Shown: piece by piece, positions 26,501 to 32,850 of the stretch
How positions within the stretch are numbered: the first letter of the stretch is position 1
Layout: each line of letters opens with the position of its first letter
Assembly: GCA_016871015.1 (NCBI GenBank)
Contig: VFZX01000009.1
Location: 1 to 51,601, forward strand
Source: Acidobacteriota bacterium
GTDB lineage: Bacteria; Acidobacteriota; Terriglobia; Bryobacterales; Bryobacteraceae
Reading direction: 5' to 3'
DNA length: 51,601 nt
Notes under the pieces: model-generated
The model's input: the letters and a program-made list of their open reading frames with translations, nothing else
Told to the model about the DNA's origin: nothing
The model's database searches: none
Made by a program: the position numbers and the translations under genes

Positions 26501-27012
26501 CCGCCCCCATAGGCATATCCGCCGGTGGTCATGCCGGGCACGATGTTCATGGTCGAATTGATGAACCGTTGGTAGAGCGGCATGTCATAAAGGACATCGC
26601 CGCTGACAACCGAACCGGTGGAGGACGTTTCGGTTTCGAGTAGCGCCACCGCGCCGGTGACTTCGATCGACTCGGAGAGGCTGCCGACCTGCAGCGCCAT
26701 GTCGACCGCGAGCGTCGCGTCAACGCGCAACTCGACATTGTCGCGAACCGACTTCTTGAAGCCTTGCGCCTCGAAGCTCACCCGGTACATGCCAGGCTGC
26801 AGGGAGAGGATGCGGTACAGCCCTTCGTTGTTGGTGACTGAGTTTTGAGTGAAGTTGGTGCCGGTGTGGACCGCTGTGACGTTGACGTTTGGAACCACGG
26901 CGCCGGTGGAATCGGCGACGCGTCCGGTTAAGGTGGAAGTACCGATCTGCGCCGATGCGGCAGTGCTCAGCAACACTGCTAGCGCAGATCTCAGAAGAGA
27001 CTGATTGATCAT
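23575..27012 (-). CDS. TonB-dependent receptor-like outer-membrane protein with carboxypeptidase-regulatory domain (Oar type)
   Basis: 1145 residues. Signal peptide (LLRSALAVLLSTAASAQ), carboxypeptidase-regulatory-like domain (about 25-110, GRVADSTGAVVPNVNVTAVH), plug-like region with DMPLYQRFINSTMNIVPG and AGGVINAVKKTGTNEYHG, and a long barrel ending in an aromatic residue (MNITVMVQF). Same architecture as the receptors at 8505 and 46563 but sequence-distinct, so these are old paralogs. The substrate is not predictable. The gene has its own promoter and terminator and is divergent from the subtilase at 27138. Confidence 0.93.
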   Translation of the reverse strand: MINQSLLRSALAVLLSTAASAQIGTSTLTGRVADSTGAVVPNVNVTAVHTGTNFTQNSVTNNEGLYRILSLQPGMYRVSFEAQGFKKSVRDNVELRVDATLAVDMALQVGSLSESIEVTGAVALLETETSSTGSVVSGDVLYDMPLYQRFINSTMNIVPGMTTGGYAYGGGLGAYHLAGQRAGAIGIFEDGVNGNDQGAGTETTKPIQNSIAEVKVITTVPPAEYGHSAGGVINAVKKTGTNEYHGMGSFYGRTRPMQHRLFFDRFKTSQPQPGRPNGVPTFFMMPDANLSGPVSIPKVYDGKNKTFFFFGFQRLHEKKVAQVDAAVPSLGMRQGEFNFAGANAIYDPATTRNAGGTWARDIFPGNVIPQSRIDPVARRVLQADPWRAPNRAGGFIGTGATGNYLADEFARVFLDDFNLRLDHQFNQSFKIYYSWTDNRYSGFQRPWNIKDETPAFDHLRGNFSPSRNQLTSFGKTWIVSPSLVNDARAGYTRRRSQLEVASFGQNWAQQLGIPNVNADLMPAFGGGGDNGISPTSIYGLSGATPNRTVNETVSFRDDLSYLRGKHAFKMGYELLRFRLNSAILANPVRFDFSGSTTGLQPNGVALANTGSPFAGFLSGYVTSATFTSELTSWLPRSSIHSFYFQDDWKVTPTLTVNAGLRYSNESPFNTKYGLMSQFDPNGRDSLTGGPGAITHPTSGLNRRDNNNFNPRLGLAWHPLEKWVFRGGFGFYTVDVKFPAGREMYDEYQGIAVQQPAPGDPTPIYQISRGTAPPSPRIVNGVAPFVGTNFGGRGVNYWDPNLRNPYAMNWNASVQHEFTRDYLVELSYQGSGSVGLIERWELNTFPIDFAAGDRARQLQVLAAAQNFRPYPNFGNVNMRSNFGHSTFHSGTLKMEKRMSQGLYFMTFYTFSKAINSADTDNAGGGVAPIQNRGLEKGRAGYDRNHRYIGTVNWELPLGKGKRWTSGNRAMNWIMSGLELSWIQTIESGNPINFSYTNAPSNNNYPGFAGARRPSLVGTPVYDFSRWNNGGGDRFVTVNRPAVVDMAAFAYPGEFGVGNAGRNIVTGPRLVWAQASVQKNFTFGQDGKRRAQIRYDFQNALKNYNFTGPSNVVDFRNPQTFGKLLDDPRTASLGGQPLMNITVMVQF

Positions 27013-27083
27013 GAGCTTGTACCCCTATGGAACCCCGGGAAACCCGGATTGACGCCCCCTCACCTGCGGGCGCGCTACCCCTG

Positions 27084-27112
27084 ATTATATGCCAACCACC
27101 ATTCCCAAGCAA
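27084..27112 (-). promoter_or_regulatory. Sigma-70-like promoter of the second TonB-type receptor
   Basis: On the minus strand TTGCTT (27112-27107), exactly 17 bases, then a perfect TATAAT (27089-27084). Predicted start near 27077 gives a leader of about 65 bases. The leader contains a small perfect hairpin, CCGGG-TTT-CCCGG (27047-27035), between promoter and start codon. Confidence 0.65.
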
Positions 27113-27137
27113 CGGCTGCTAGGCTAGGCTAGAGAGT

Positions 27138-29084
27138 ATGATCCGGACATCAATTCTCACGCTCTCTTTGCTCCAGTTCCTCACAGCTCAGGAGGTCTTC
27201 GAGTTTTCCGACAACGGCGCCAAGCGCCGGTTCGAGCTGGCCGATCCGGCGGCGCCGAACATGAAGGTTCGGTCCGCGCAAGGGCAGACAAGTGCAGTTT
27301 TTTACGATTTATCCGATCTCCCGACCCGGCAGAAGCTGAACGCGATGAGCGCCGAGGACCGGGCCAAGCGGCTCGAAAAGGCCTCGCGTACGCTGACGGC
27401 GAAGGTCCTGGTGAAGAATGACAGCCCGGAGAAGTTGTCCGCATTGAAACAGGCGACTGGGTTTAGGGCGGAGGAGGCGAGCCTCCTTCAAGGCTGGGCA
27501 CTCGTGACCTACGATAGTCCGGAGGCGGCCCTGGCGGCGGTCCGATGGCTGGCCGGAAAGTCCGGCTGGGAGTTCATGCCGGTGCTTGCCCGGCGCCAGG
27601 CCAGGCGGCAGGCTTTCGGCGGCGCGCTGCAGCGCGGCGTCAATGATCCGCTTTATCAAAGCCAATGGCATCTGCTGGGCGGCATGGACATCGGGTTGGC
27701 GGCCGCATGGGATTTCGTCACGGGCAAGGGAATCAATATCACCATCGTCGATGATGGTCTTGAGGTGAACCACCCGGATCTCAAGGAGGCGGCGTATCCG
27801 GTCGCATCGAAGTACCACTTCAATTTCAACGAGGGTCCCAACGAGGGTCCCAATGAGGATCCATCGCCATTGAAAGCCAGCGAAAACCACGGGACGAATT
27901 GCGCCGGACTGGCCGGAGCGCGGGGATTTAATGGGATCGGAGTCGCGGGAGTCGCTCCGGAGGCACGGTTGATGGGCCTGCGCCTGATCGCTGGCGAGGC
28001 GGGCGACGACGCGGAGGCCGTGGCAATGGCCTGGCAGCCGGACGGAATCATCACCCACGTGTCGAGCAACAGTTGGGGACCGGAGGACGACGGTAAGAGC
28101 AGTGGGCGTCCGGGTCCGCTGGCGATGGCGGGACATGAAGTGGCGGCGACCCGGAACCGGAACGGTCTTGGCACGGTGATCGTGATCTCAGCGGGCAACG
28201 GGCGGGGCGAGGGTGACGACTCTAGCTATGACGGATACTCGAGTTCGCGTTTCGCCATCTCAGTGGGTGCGGTCAATCGCAAAGGCGAGCCTTCGTCATT
28301 CAGTGAGCAGGGGATGGCGGTCGCAGTGTCGGCTTTTGGCGGTGAGTTCCAACCGCCTGATGTGCTTTGGACGACCAACAACAGCGGTAGCGCGGCACTG
28401 GCAGGGCTAAAAGAAAAGTTCCCGTCGTCGGTCGCGCCTGTGGACTACTCGGATGCGTTCAACGGAACCTCAGCCGCAGCTCCCCAGGTATCCGGCGCGG
28501 CGGCACTATTGCTTGAGCGGAATCCGCGCCTTGGCTACCGCGACGTCAAGGAGATCCTGATGCGGTCAGCCCGGCGCGAAGGGCTGACGGGTGGCGATCC
28601 GTTTGTCGAAAACGCCGGGGGATTCTTCTTCAGCCATTCGTTTGGGGCCGGACTGTTGAACGTGGCGCGTGCACTGTCTCTCGCCGACAACTGGCAGAAT
28701 CTCGGTCCGCTGAGGAGCGTGACGGTGACGCAGAGCAACATCGACGCCGAAATCCCGGACAAATCGGCCGAGGGCCCGGTAGTCCGGTTCGACCTGTCGG
28801 ATTCGAACCTCCGCGTTGAGAGCGTGGAGTTCACCGTTCAAATCGCGCACCCGAGCCGGGGTGACCTGGGCTTCCTCCTGACCTCGCCCGGCGGGATGCG
28901 CAGCATCGCCGAGCCCCGGCCCCAGGACGACAACGCCGATTTTGAGAACTACACGTTCACTTCAGTCCGGCATTGGGGCGAGACCAGCCGGGGCGTTTGG
29001 ACGCTCCGGGTGGTCGACCTGGCAGAGGGCAACGTGGGCGGTTTGCTGGCGGCCCGGATCCGTGTTCACGGCACGGCGCGCTGA
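27138..29084 (+). CDS. Subtilisin-like (S8) serine protease with C-terminal proprotein-convertase P domain
   Basis: 648 residues, exported. Signal peptide (LTLSLLQFLTAQ), a pro-region to about residue 165, then a kexin-like S8 domain with D205 (IVDDGL), H251 (ENHGTN), oxyanion N354 (SAGNG) and nucleophile S445 (FNGTSAAAPQVSG). The last about 110 residues form a P domain (VRFDLSDSNLRVESVEFTVQ, SRGDLGFLLTSPGG, WGETSRGVWTLRVVD), which stabilises the catalytic domain in kexin/furin relatives. A short acidic repeat (EGPNEGPNEDPS) lies where related enzymes have a calcium-binding loop before the catalytic histidine. All catalytic residues are present, so an active secreted protease is expected. Confidence 0.93.
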   Translation: MIRTSILTLSLLQFLTAQEVFEFSDNGAKRRFELADPAAPNMKVRSAQGQTSAVFYDLSDLPTRQKLNAMSAEDRAKRLEKASRTLTAKVLVKNDSPEKLSALKQATGFRAEEASLLQGWALVTYDSPEAALAAVRWLAGKSGWEFMPVLARRQARRQAFGGALQRGVNDPLYQSQWHLLGGMDIGLAAAWDFVTGKGINITIVDDGLEVNHPDLKEAAYPVASKYHFNFNEGPNEGPNEDPSPLKASENHGTNCAGLAGARGFNGIGVAGVAPEARLMGLRLIAGEAGDDAEAVAMAWQPDGIITHVSSNSWGPEDDGKSSGRPGPLAMAGHEVAATRNRNGLGTVIVISAGNGRGEGDDSSYDGYSSSRFAISVGAVNRKGEPSSFSEQGMAVAVSAFGGEFQPPDVLWTTNNSGSAALAGLKEKFPSSVAPVDYSDAFNGTSAAAPQVSGAAALLLERNPRLGYRDVKEILMRSARREGLTGGDPFVENAGGFFFSHSFGAGLLNVARALSLADNWQNLGPLRSVTVTQSNIDAEIPDKSAEGPVVRFDLSDSNLRVESVEFTVQIAHPSRGDLGFLLTSPGGMRSIAEPRPQDDNADFENYTFTSVRHWGETSRGVWTLRVVDLAEGNVGGLLAARIRVHGTAR

Positions 29085-29093
29085 CGGCGCGCC

Positions 29094-29123
29094 TTGACTT
29101 TCAGCTCCGGACTATTCTAAGGT
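29094..29123 (+). promoter_or_regulatory. Possible promoter of the RsbW/RsbV-like pair
   Basis: TTGACT (29094-29099), 18 bases, TAAGGT (29118-29123). The -35 is good and the -10 is poor, so this is tentative. It would start transcription near 29130, just before a perfect hairpin. Confidence 0.35.
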
Positions 29124-29133
29124 AGCCTTTTCA

Positions 29134-29155
29134 AGCGGCGGGTCCTCCCGCCGCT
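29134..29155 (+). other. Strong hairpin in the leader of the RsbW-like gene
   Basis: AGCGGCGGG, loop TCCT, CCCGCCGCT: nine perfect base pairs ending 10 bases before the ATG at 29166. There is no U-run after it, so it is a weak candidate for a terminator of the subtilase gene. There is also no ribosome-binding site between it and the ATG, so it could affect initiation. Confidence 0.5.
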
Positions 29156-29165
29156 CGCGCACTCC

Positions 29166-29618
29166 ATGCCGGAACCCGCAAGCGGCCATACCCAACACGC
29201 CGATCAACTCCTGGATTCGACGCTGGAGAGCGTGGATGTGGGAGAAGCATTGGTGTTGCGGACGGCGAGAGACCTGGGAATGGACGAAGACACACAACAT
29301 CGGGTCGGGATTTCGGTGCGCGAAGCGCTGGTGAACGCCGTTGCCCACGGCAACCGGTACAACGTGCGCAAGAAGGTCCACTTCGTCGTCGAGTCGGATC
29401 CGGAGACGCTGACGATCCGGATCGAGGACGAAGGCGACGGCTTCCATGAAGCCAGCGTGCCCGATCCCACCGACGCCGCCAACATCATGCGCCACTCCGG
29501 CCGCGGACTGCTGATGATGCGCGCGTTCATGGACGTAGTCGACTATCAGCCGCGCGTACCGACCGGCACCAGCGTCCGCATGGTAAAGAGTTTGCGGCCC
29601 GCCGAGGCGGGCGCCTGA
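29166..29618 (+). CDS. RsbW-like anti-sigma / serine kinase ATP-binding protein
   Basis: 150 residues, GHKL-type ATPase of the anti-sigma regulatory factor group. The N box is VREALVNAVAHGNRY, the G1-like box is IRIEDEGDGF, and the G2-like box is RHSGRGLLMMRAFMDVVDY. Such proteins bind a sigma factor or other target and phosphorylate a STAS-domain antagonist on serine. The next gene encodes exactly such a STAS protein 31 bp downstream, so the two should form a partner-switch module. No cognate sigma factor or PP2C phosphatase gene is adjacent. The ATG lacks a ribosome site and follows a strong hairpin. Confidence 0.9.
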   Translation: MPEPASGHTQHADQLLDSTLESVDVGEALVLRTARDLGMDEDTQHRVGISVREALVNAVAHGNRYNVRKKVHFVVESDPETLTIRIEDEGDGFHEASVPDPTDAANIMRHSGRGLLMMRAFMDVVDYQPRVPTGTSVRMVKSLRPAEAGA

Positions 29619-29649
29619 TCGAGATTTCCAGAAGGAGGAAAGTCCAAAC

Positions 29650-29994
29650 GTGAGCCTACAACTGAATACCCGCCAGGTCGGCGACGTCACCGTCCTCGAC
29701 GCGAGCGGCAAAGTGACCCTCGGCGAAGGATCCGCGCAGTTCCGCGAGAAGATCAAAGACCTGCTCAACGCCGGCAACAAGAAGATCCTGGTCAACATGG
29801 CCGACATCACCTATATCGACAGCTCGGGACTCGGCGAGCTGGTGAGCGCCTTCACTTCGGTCGCCAACGCCGGCGGCGCGATGAAGCTGCTCAACCTCGG
29901 GAAGCGCGTGGAGGATCTACTGCAGATCACCAAGCTCTATACCGTGTTTGAGACGTTCACGGAGGAGCCGGCGGCCGTCCGCAGCTTCGCCTGA
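29650..29994 (+). CDS. STAS-domain anti-sigma factor antagonist (RsbV-like)
   Basis: 114 residues, single STAS domain. The phosphorylatable serine lies in ITYIDSSGLGELV; VLDASGKVTLGEGSAQFREK opens the domain. By family knowledge the unphosphorylated form sequesters the RsbW-like kinase and frees its target. GTG start, with AAGGAGG (29633-29639) at good spacing. Follows the RsbW-like gene by 31 bp; a hairpin lies 28 bp after the stop. Confidence 0.92.
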   Translation: MSLQLNTRQVGDVTVLDASGKVTLGEGSAQFREKIKDLLNAGNKKILVNMADITYIDSSGLGELVSAFTSVANAGGAMKLLNLGKRVEDLLQITKLYTVFETFTEEPAAVRSFA

Positions 29995-30021
29995 GCGGAA
30001 CAAAAAGGAGATCAATGGCTC

Positions 30022-30040
30022 GCCCTGGGTCCCCCGGGGC
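30022..30040 (+). terminator. Possible terminator after the RsbV-like gene
   Basis: GCCCTGGG, loop TCC, CCCGGGGC (eight pairs with one G-U), followed after GGGC by ATTATTGTTTT. It lies between the STAS gene and der and covers the place where a ribosome site for der would be expected. Confidence 0.5.
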
Positions 30041-30057
30041 GGGCATTATTGTTTTAG

Positions 30058-31377
30058 ATGGAACCGCCAAGCCTTCCCTGCGTGGTGATCGCCGGCCGCC
30101 CGAACGTGGGCAAGTCGACGCTGTTCAACCTGATCACCGGAACCCGCCGGGCGATCACCGGAGATGAGCCGGGGATCACGCGCGACCGCATCCATGGAGA
30201 AGCGGAGCACACCGGAGCGCGGTTCGAAGTGATTGATACGGGCGGCATCATCCCCAACGATGATGAGCTGATCCCTTCGGAGATCTTCCGGCAGGCGCGC
30301 ACGGCGCTCGCCAAGGCCACGCAGATCATCTTCCTGACCGATGGACGGACCGAGATCTCCGCGGCGGACCGCGAGATCGCACGGCTCCTCCATCAGCTTG
30401 GGAAGCCCGTGACCCTGGCGGTCAACAAGATCGACGCTCCATCGCGCGAATCGCTCGCCGCGGATTTCCATGAGCTGGGCTTCGAGCACCAGTTCGCAAT
30501 TTCAGCCGAACACCGGGTGAATGTCGATGAGATGCTGGATCACGTGACCGCCGGGTTTCCGCGCGGCGCCGTTGAGAGCCCGGCGGAAACACCGCTGACC
30601 ATCCGCGTGGCGATTGTCGGACGCCCAAACGTCGGCAAGTCCACGCTGTTAAACGCGCTCACTGGACATGACCGGGCTATTGTGTCGCCGGTGGCGGGAA
30701 CCACGCGCGACGCGGTCGATGAGAGCGTGGTGGTGGATGGCGTCAAGTACGTTTTCGTCGACACCGCCGGGATCCGCCGCAAGGGCAAGACCCGTGAGAT
30801 GGCGGAGAAGCTCAGCGTGGTGATGGCGCGCAAGCACATGCGCCAGGCCGATGTGGTTCTCATGCTGCTGGACGCGGGTGAAGGAGTGGTGGCGCTCGAC
30901 GCGACCATCGCCGGCTACGCGCACGAGGAGCACCGGCCCGTGATCCTGTGCGTCAACAAGTGGGACGCGGCCAAGGACCGCGACAAGGGCAAGACGGTGC
31001 AAGCCGTGCGCGATTCGCTTCGCTATCTCGAATACGCACCCATCGCGTTCCTCTCCGCGGCGAACGGAGCGGGGACGCAGCAGTTGTCCGGGTTGATCCG
31101 GCGCGCTTGGGAGGCGGGAGGCAAGAGAGTACCGACGGCTGAGCTCAACCGGTTCTTCGAGCATCTCCAAACGGATCTCAACACGCGGATCCGCTACATC
31201 ACGCAGGCGTCGGTGCGTCCACCGGTGTTCGTCGTGTTCAAGGATGGAACGCAACCTCTGCACTTCTCGACGGAGCGTTATCTGATCAATCAGATCCGCG
31301 AACGGTTTGGCTTCAAGGGGACGCCGATCGTGTTGCGGGCGAAGACGAAGCCAGGAAAACCGAAGCGCGAGAAGTGA
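30058..31377 (+). CDS. der: Ribosome biogenesis GTPase Der (EngA)
   Basis: 439 residues with two tandem GTPase domains, each with GRPNVGKS(T) as G1, DTGGI / DTAGI as G3 and NKID / NKWD as G4, followed by the C-terminal KH-like domain (STERYLINQIRERFGFKGTP). It is an essential GTPase needed for assembly of the 50S ribosomal subunit. The ATG at 30058 has no Shine-Dalgarno sequence. A well-placed AAGGAG (30005) serves an ATG at 30014 in another frame, so initiation may be leaderless or the message unusual. Ends at a strong bidirectional hairpin. Confidence 0.96.
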   Translation: MEPPSLPCVVIAGRPNVGKSTLFNLITGTRRAITGDEPGITRDRIHGEAEHTGARFEVIDTGGIIPNDDELIPSEIFRQARTALAKATQIIFLTDGRTEISAADREIARLLHQLGKPVTLAVNKIDAPSRESLAADFHELGFEHQFAISAEHRVNVDEMLDHVTAGFPRGAVESPAETPLTIRVAIVGRPNVGKSTLLNALTGHDRAIVSPVAGTTRDAVDESVVVDGVKYVFVDTAGIRRKGKTREMAEKLSVVMARKHMRQADVVLMLLDAGEGVVALDATIAGYAHEEHRPVILCVNKWDAAKDRDKGKTVQAVRDSLRYLEYAPIAFLSAANGAGTQQLSGLIRRAWEAGGKRVPTAELNRFFEHLQTDLNTRIRYITQASVRPPVFVVFKDGTQPLHFSTERYLINQIRERFGFKGTPIVLRAKTKPGKPKREK

Positions 31378-31397
31378 GGCAGCCCCATAAAAAGGTT

Positions 31398-31419
31398 GCG
31401 GCCCCGTTTCCGGGGCCGC
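31398..31419. terminator. Bidirectional terminator between der and the lysine-rich peptide gene
   Basis: GCGGCCCCG, loop TTTC, CGGGGCCGC: nine perfect pairs. Plus side is followed by TGGTTGTTTGATTT; minus side by CAACCTTTTTATG. It is 20 bp after the der stop and 45 bp after the stop of the minus-strand small gene, so it can end both. Confidence 0.85.
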
Positions 31420-31463
31420 TGGTTGTTTGATTTGAGCTGCCGTCCGACAGGACGCCGCGTGAA

Positions 31464-31535
31464 CTACTTCTTCTTCGCGGCTGCCTTCTTCTTGGCCGGA
31501 GCCTTCTTGGCAGCTTTCTTGGTTGCGTTCTTCAT
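31464..31535 (-). CDS. 23-residue lysine/alanine-rich peptide (histone H1 tail-like)
   Basis: From the ATG at 31535 the product has 11 lysines and 8 alanines in 23 residues, built of KKAAKKAPAKKKAAAKKK-type sequence. It is thus a free peptide resembling the tails of bacterial histone H1-like proteins (Hc1, AlgP). Such tails bind DNA or RNA; here there is no folded domain. AGGGAGAAAG 5-8 bases upstream is a good ribosome site, and a longer in-frame start (31661) would swallow the promoter. It has an excellent promoter (31597-31625) and a shared terminator, which argues that it is a real, independently expressed gene. Function unknown; nucleic-acid binding is inferred from composition. Confidence 0.7.
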   Translation of the reverse strand: MKNATKKAAKKAPAKKKAAAKKK

Positions 31536-31566
31536 TGATTCTTTCTCCCTAACGTTTCGTTTGCCG

Positions 31567-31583
31567 CATTCCATGACGGAATG
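31567..31583. repeat. Inverted repeat in the leader of the lysine-rich peptide gene
   Basis: CATTCC-ATGAC-GGAATG, a perfect six-base inverted repeat. It falls about 7 to 23 bases after the predicted transcription start, so it could be an operator or an RNA hairpin. Confidence 0.45.
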
Positions 31584-31596
31584 ACGGCTTGGTCCA

Positions 31597-31625
31597 TATA
31601 TAAGGTTTATGAGAACGAAAGTCAA
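31597..31625 (-). promoter_or_regulatory. Near-consensus sigma-70 promoter of the lysine-rich peptide gene
   Basis: On the minus strand TTGACT (31625-31620), exactly 17 bases, TATATA (31602-31597). It is one of the best promoters in the window. Predicted start near 31590, leader of about 55 bases with the inverted repeat and AGGGAGAAAG ribosome site. Confidence 0.75.
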
Positions 31626-31732
31626 GAAAAAAATGCATCGAGGACCACACGAAGTTGGCACGCGTGGGCGTCGCGACGCTCCAAAACGCGCACTGCTAGA
31701 ATTGTTTTATCGTTCAAACCCGCTCCAGCACG

Positions 31733-32152
31733 GTGTTTCGCGCACTTCCGCTGCTCTTCGTGGCGATCGCGGAAATTTTTTCATCGTGTGGAGGCCGACG
31801 CGCCCCAAAAGCGGTGTACCCGCGCACAGGGACGTCCCAAACCGGAATCGCAAGCTGGTACGGACATCCCTACCATGGACGCAAGACCGCAAGCGGCGAG
31901 GTCTATGACATGGAGAAGCGCACGGCCGCTCATCGAGAGTGGGCGTTCGGCTCGATGGTGCGCGTCCTGAACCTCTCCAACGGAAAAAGTGTTGAAGTGC
32001 GGATCAACGATCGTGGTCCATTCGTGCGCGGACGCATCATCGATCTCTCGCGTGCCGCGGCGCGAGACGTTGGTTTGCTCACGAGCGGCATCTCGAAGGT
32101 GCGCATCACCGTCACTCGAGAGGCTTCACGGACGGGAGATGCGAAGCGTTGA
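31733..32152 (+). CDS. RlpA-like septal ring lipoprotein (double-psi beta-barrel)
   Basis: 139 residues, GTG start. Short signal segment (LPLLFVAIAEIFSSC) whose cysteine could be a lipidation site, though FSSC is an imperfect lipobox. The RlpA core follows: GIASWYGHPYHGRKTASGEV, then KSVEVRINDRGPFVRGRIID, with the aspartate and histidine positions used by lytic transglycosylases of this group. Expected at the outer membrane, trimming peptidoglycan. A TGCTAGAAT (31692) is a possible extended -10. Its 3' end overlaps the convergent TrmJ-like gene by 41 bp. Confidence 0.88.
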   Translation: MFRALPLLFVAIAEIFSSCGGRRAPKAVYPRTGTSQTGIASWYGHPYHGRKTASGEVYDMEKRTAAHREWAFGSMVRVLNLSNGKSVEVRINDRGPFVRGRIIDLSRAAARDVGLLTSGISKVRITVTREASRTGDAKR

Positions 32153-32837
32153 TCGAATCGAGCTTCCAACGGATCTGGCGCAGCATCCCTTGGAGGATCT
32201 CCGCGTCGGTTCTGCTCATGTCGATGCCGCGCAGCAAGCGGCGGAGCTTGAGACGCGGCGTCGTGCCCGCGCTTCCGGCCCAATAGCCGCAATCGCTGAG
32301 CAGTGACGCAAGCATGGCCTCCATCCGTTCGAGATCCTCGGTGCGTACCCTGGCGTTGTGCTTCGGCCCCCGTGTGGACGTGCCGGCGCCGCGGGCGAGC
32401 TCATACAGCGTCACCGCCACGGCCTGGCCGAGGTTCATCGATTCATGCTCCTCGCGCGTCGGGATCCGCATCAGCCAATGGCAGCGGCTCAGGTCATCGT
32501 TCGAGAGTCCCGTTTTCTCAGAGCCGAACAGGATCGCGGTCTGTCCTTCGCTCGCGCGGAGCAATTCACATCCACCGCGGAGATCGCGCACCGTGAGCTT
32601 GAGATCGCGGCGTCCGATTGACGCGGTTCCGACCACCAAGGAGGCACCGGCGGCCGCTTCTTCAACGGTTTCGCACACGGTGGCGCGCTCCAGCACTGCC
32701 GCGGCTCCGACCGCCGAGCGTGCTTCACGCCATGCCTCATCGTAGGGCCGGACCAGCCGCAGGTCATCGTAGCCGAAATTGCTCATCGCGCGTGCGGCGG
32801 CTCCAATGTTGAGCGGATTGCGCGCGTGCACCAACAC
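32112..32837 (-). CDS. SpoU/TrmH-superfamily RNA 2'-O-methyltransferase, TrmJ-like
   Basis: 241 residues. SPOUT-fold methyltransferase: VHARNPLNIGAAARAMSNFG at the amino end, ILFGSEKTGLSNDDL in the middle, and RIPTREEHESMNLGQAV as the knot motif that binds S-adenosylmethionine. The N-terminal motif and the C-terminal helical extension fit TrmJ (tRNA position 32 ribose methylation) better than other SpoU proteins. Likely GTG start at 32837, 13 bp after the speA stop, so probably co-transcribed with speA. Convergent overlap of 41 bp with the RlpA-like gene. Confidence 0.85.
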   Translation of the reverse strand: MLVHARNPLNIGAAARAMSNFGYDDLRLVRPYDEAWREARSAVGAAAVLERATVCETVEEAAAGASLVVGTASIGRRDLKLTVRDLRGGCELLRASEGQTAILFGSEKTGLSNDDLSRCHWLMRIPTREEHESMNLGQAVAVTLYELARGAGTSTRGPKHNARVRTEDLERMEAMLASLLSDCGYWAGSAGTTPRLKLRRLLRGIDMSRTDAEILQGMLRQIRWKLDSINASHLPSVKPLE

Positions 32838-32850
32838 GATCGCGGGTCCG

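Noticed and set aside
30014-30058. ATG with a strong ribosome site just before der
   Set aside because: The frame encodes only a shadow of der; kept as a finding about initiation but not as a gene.
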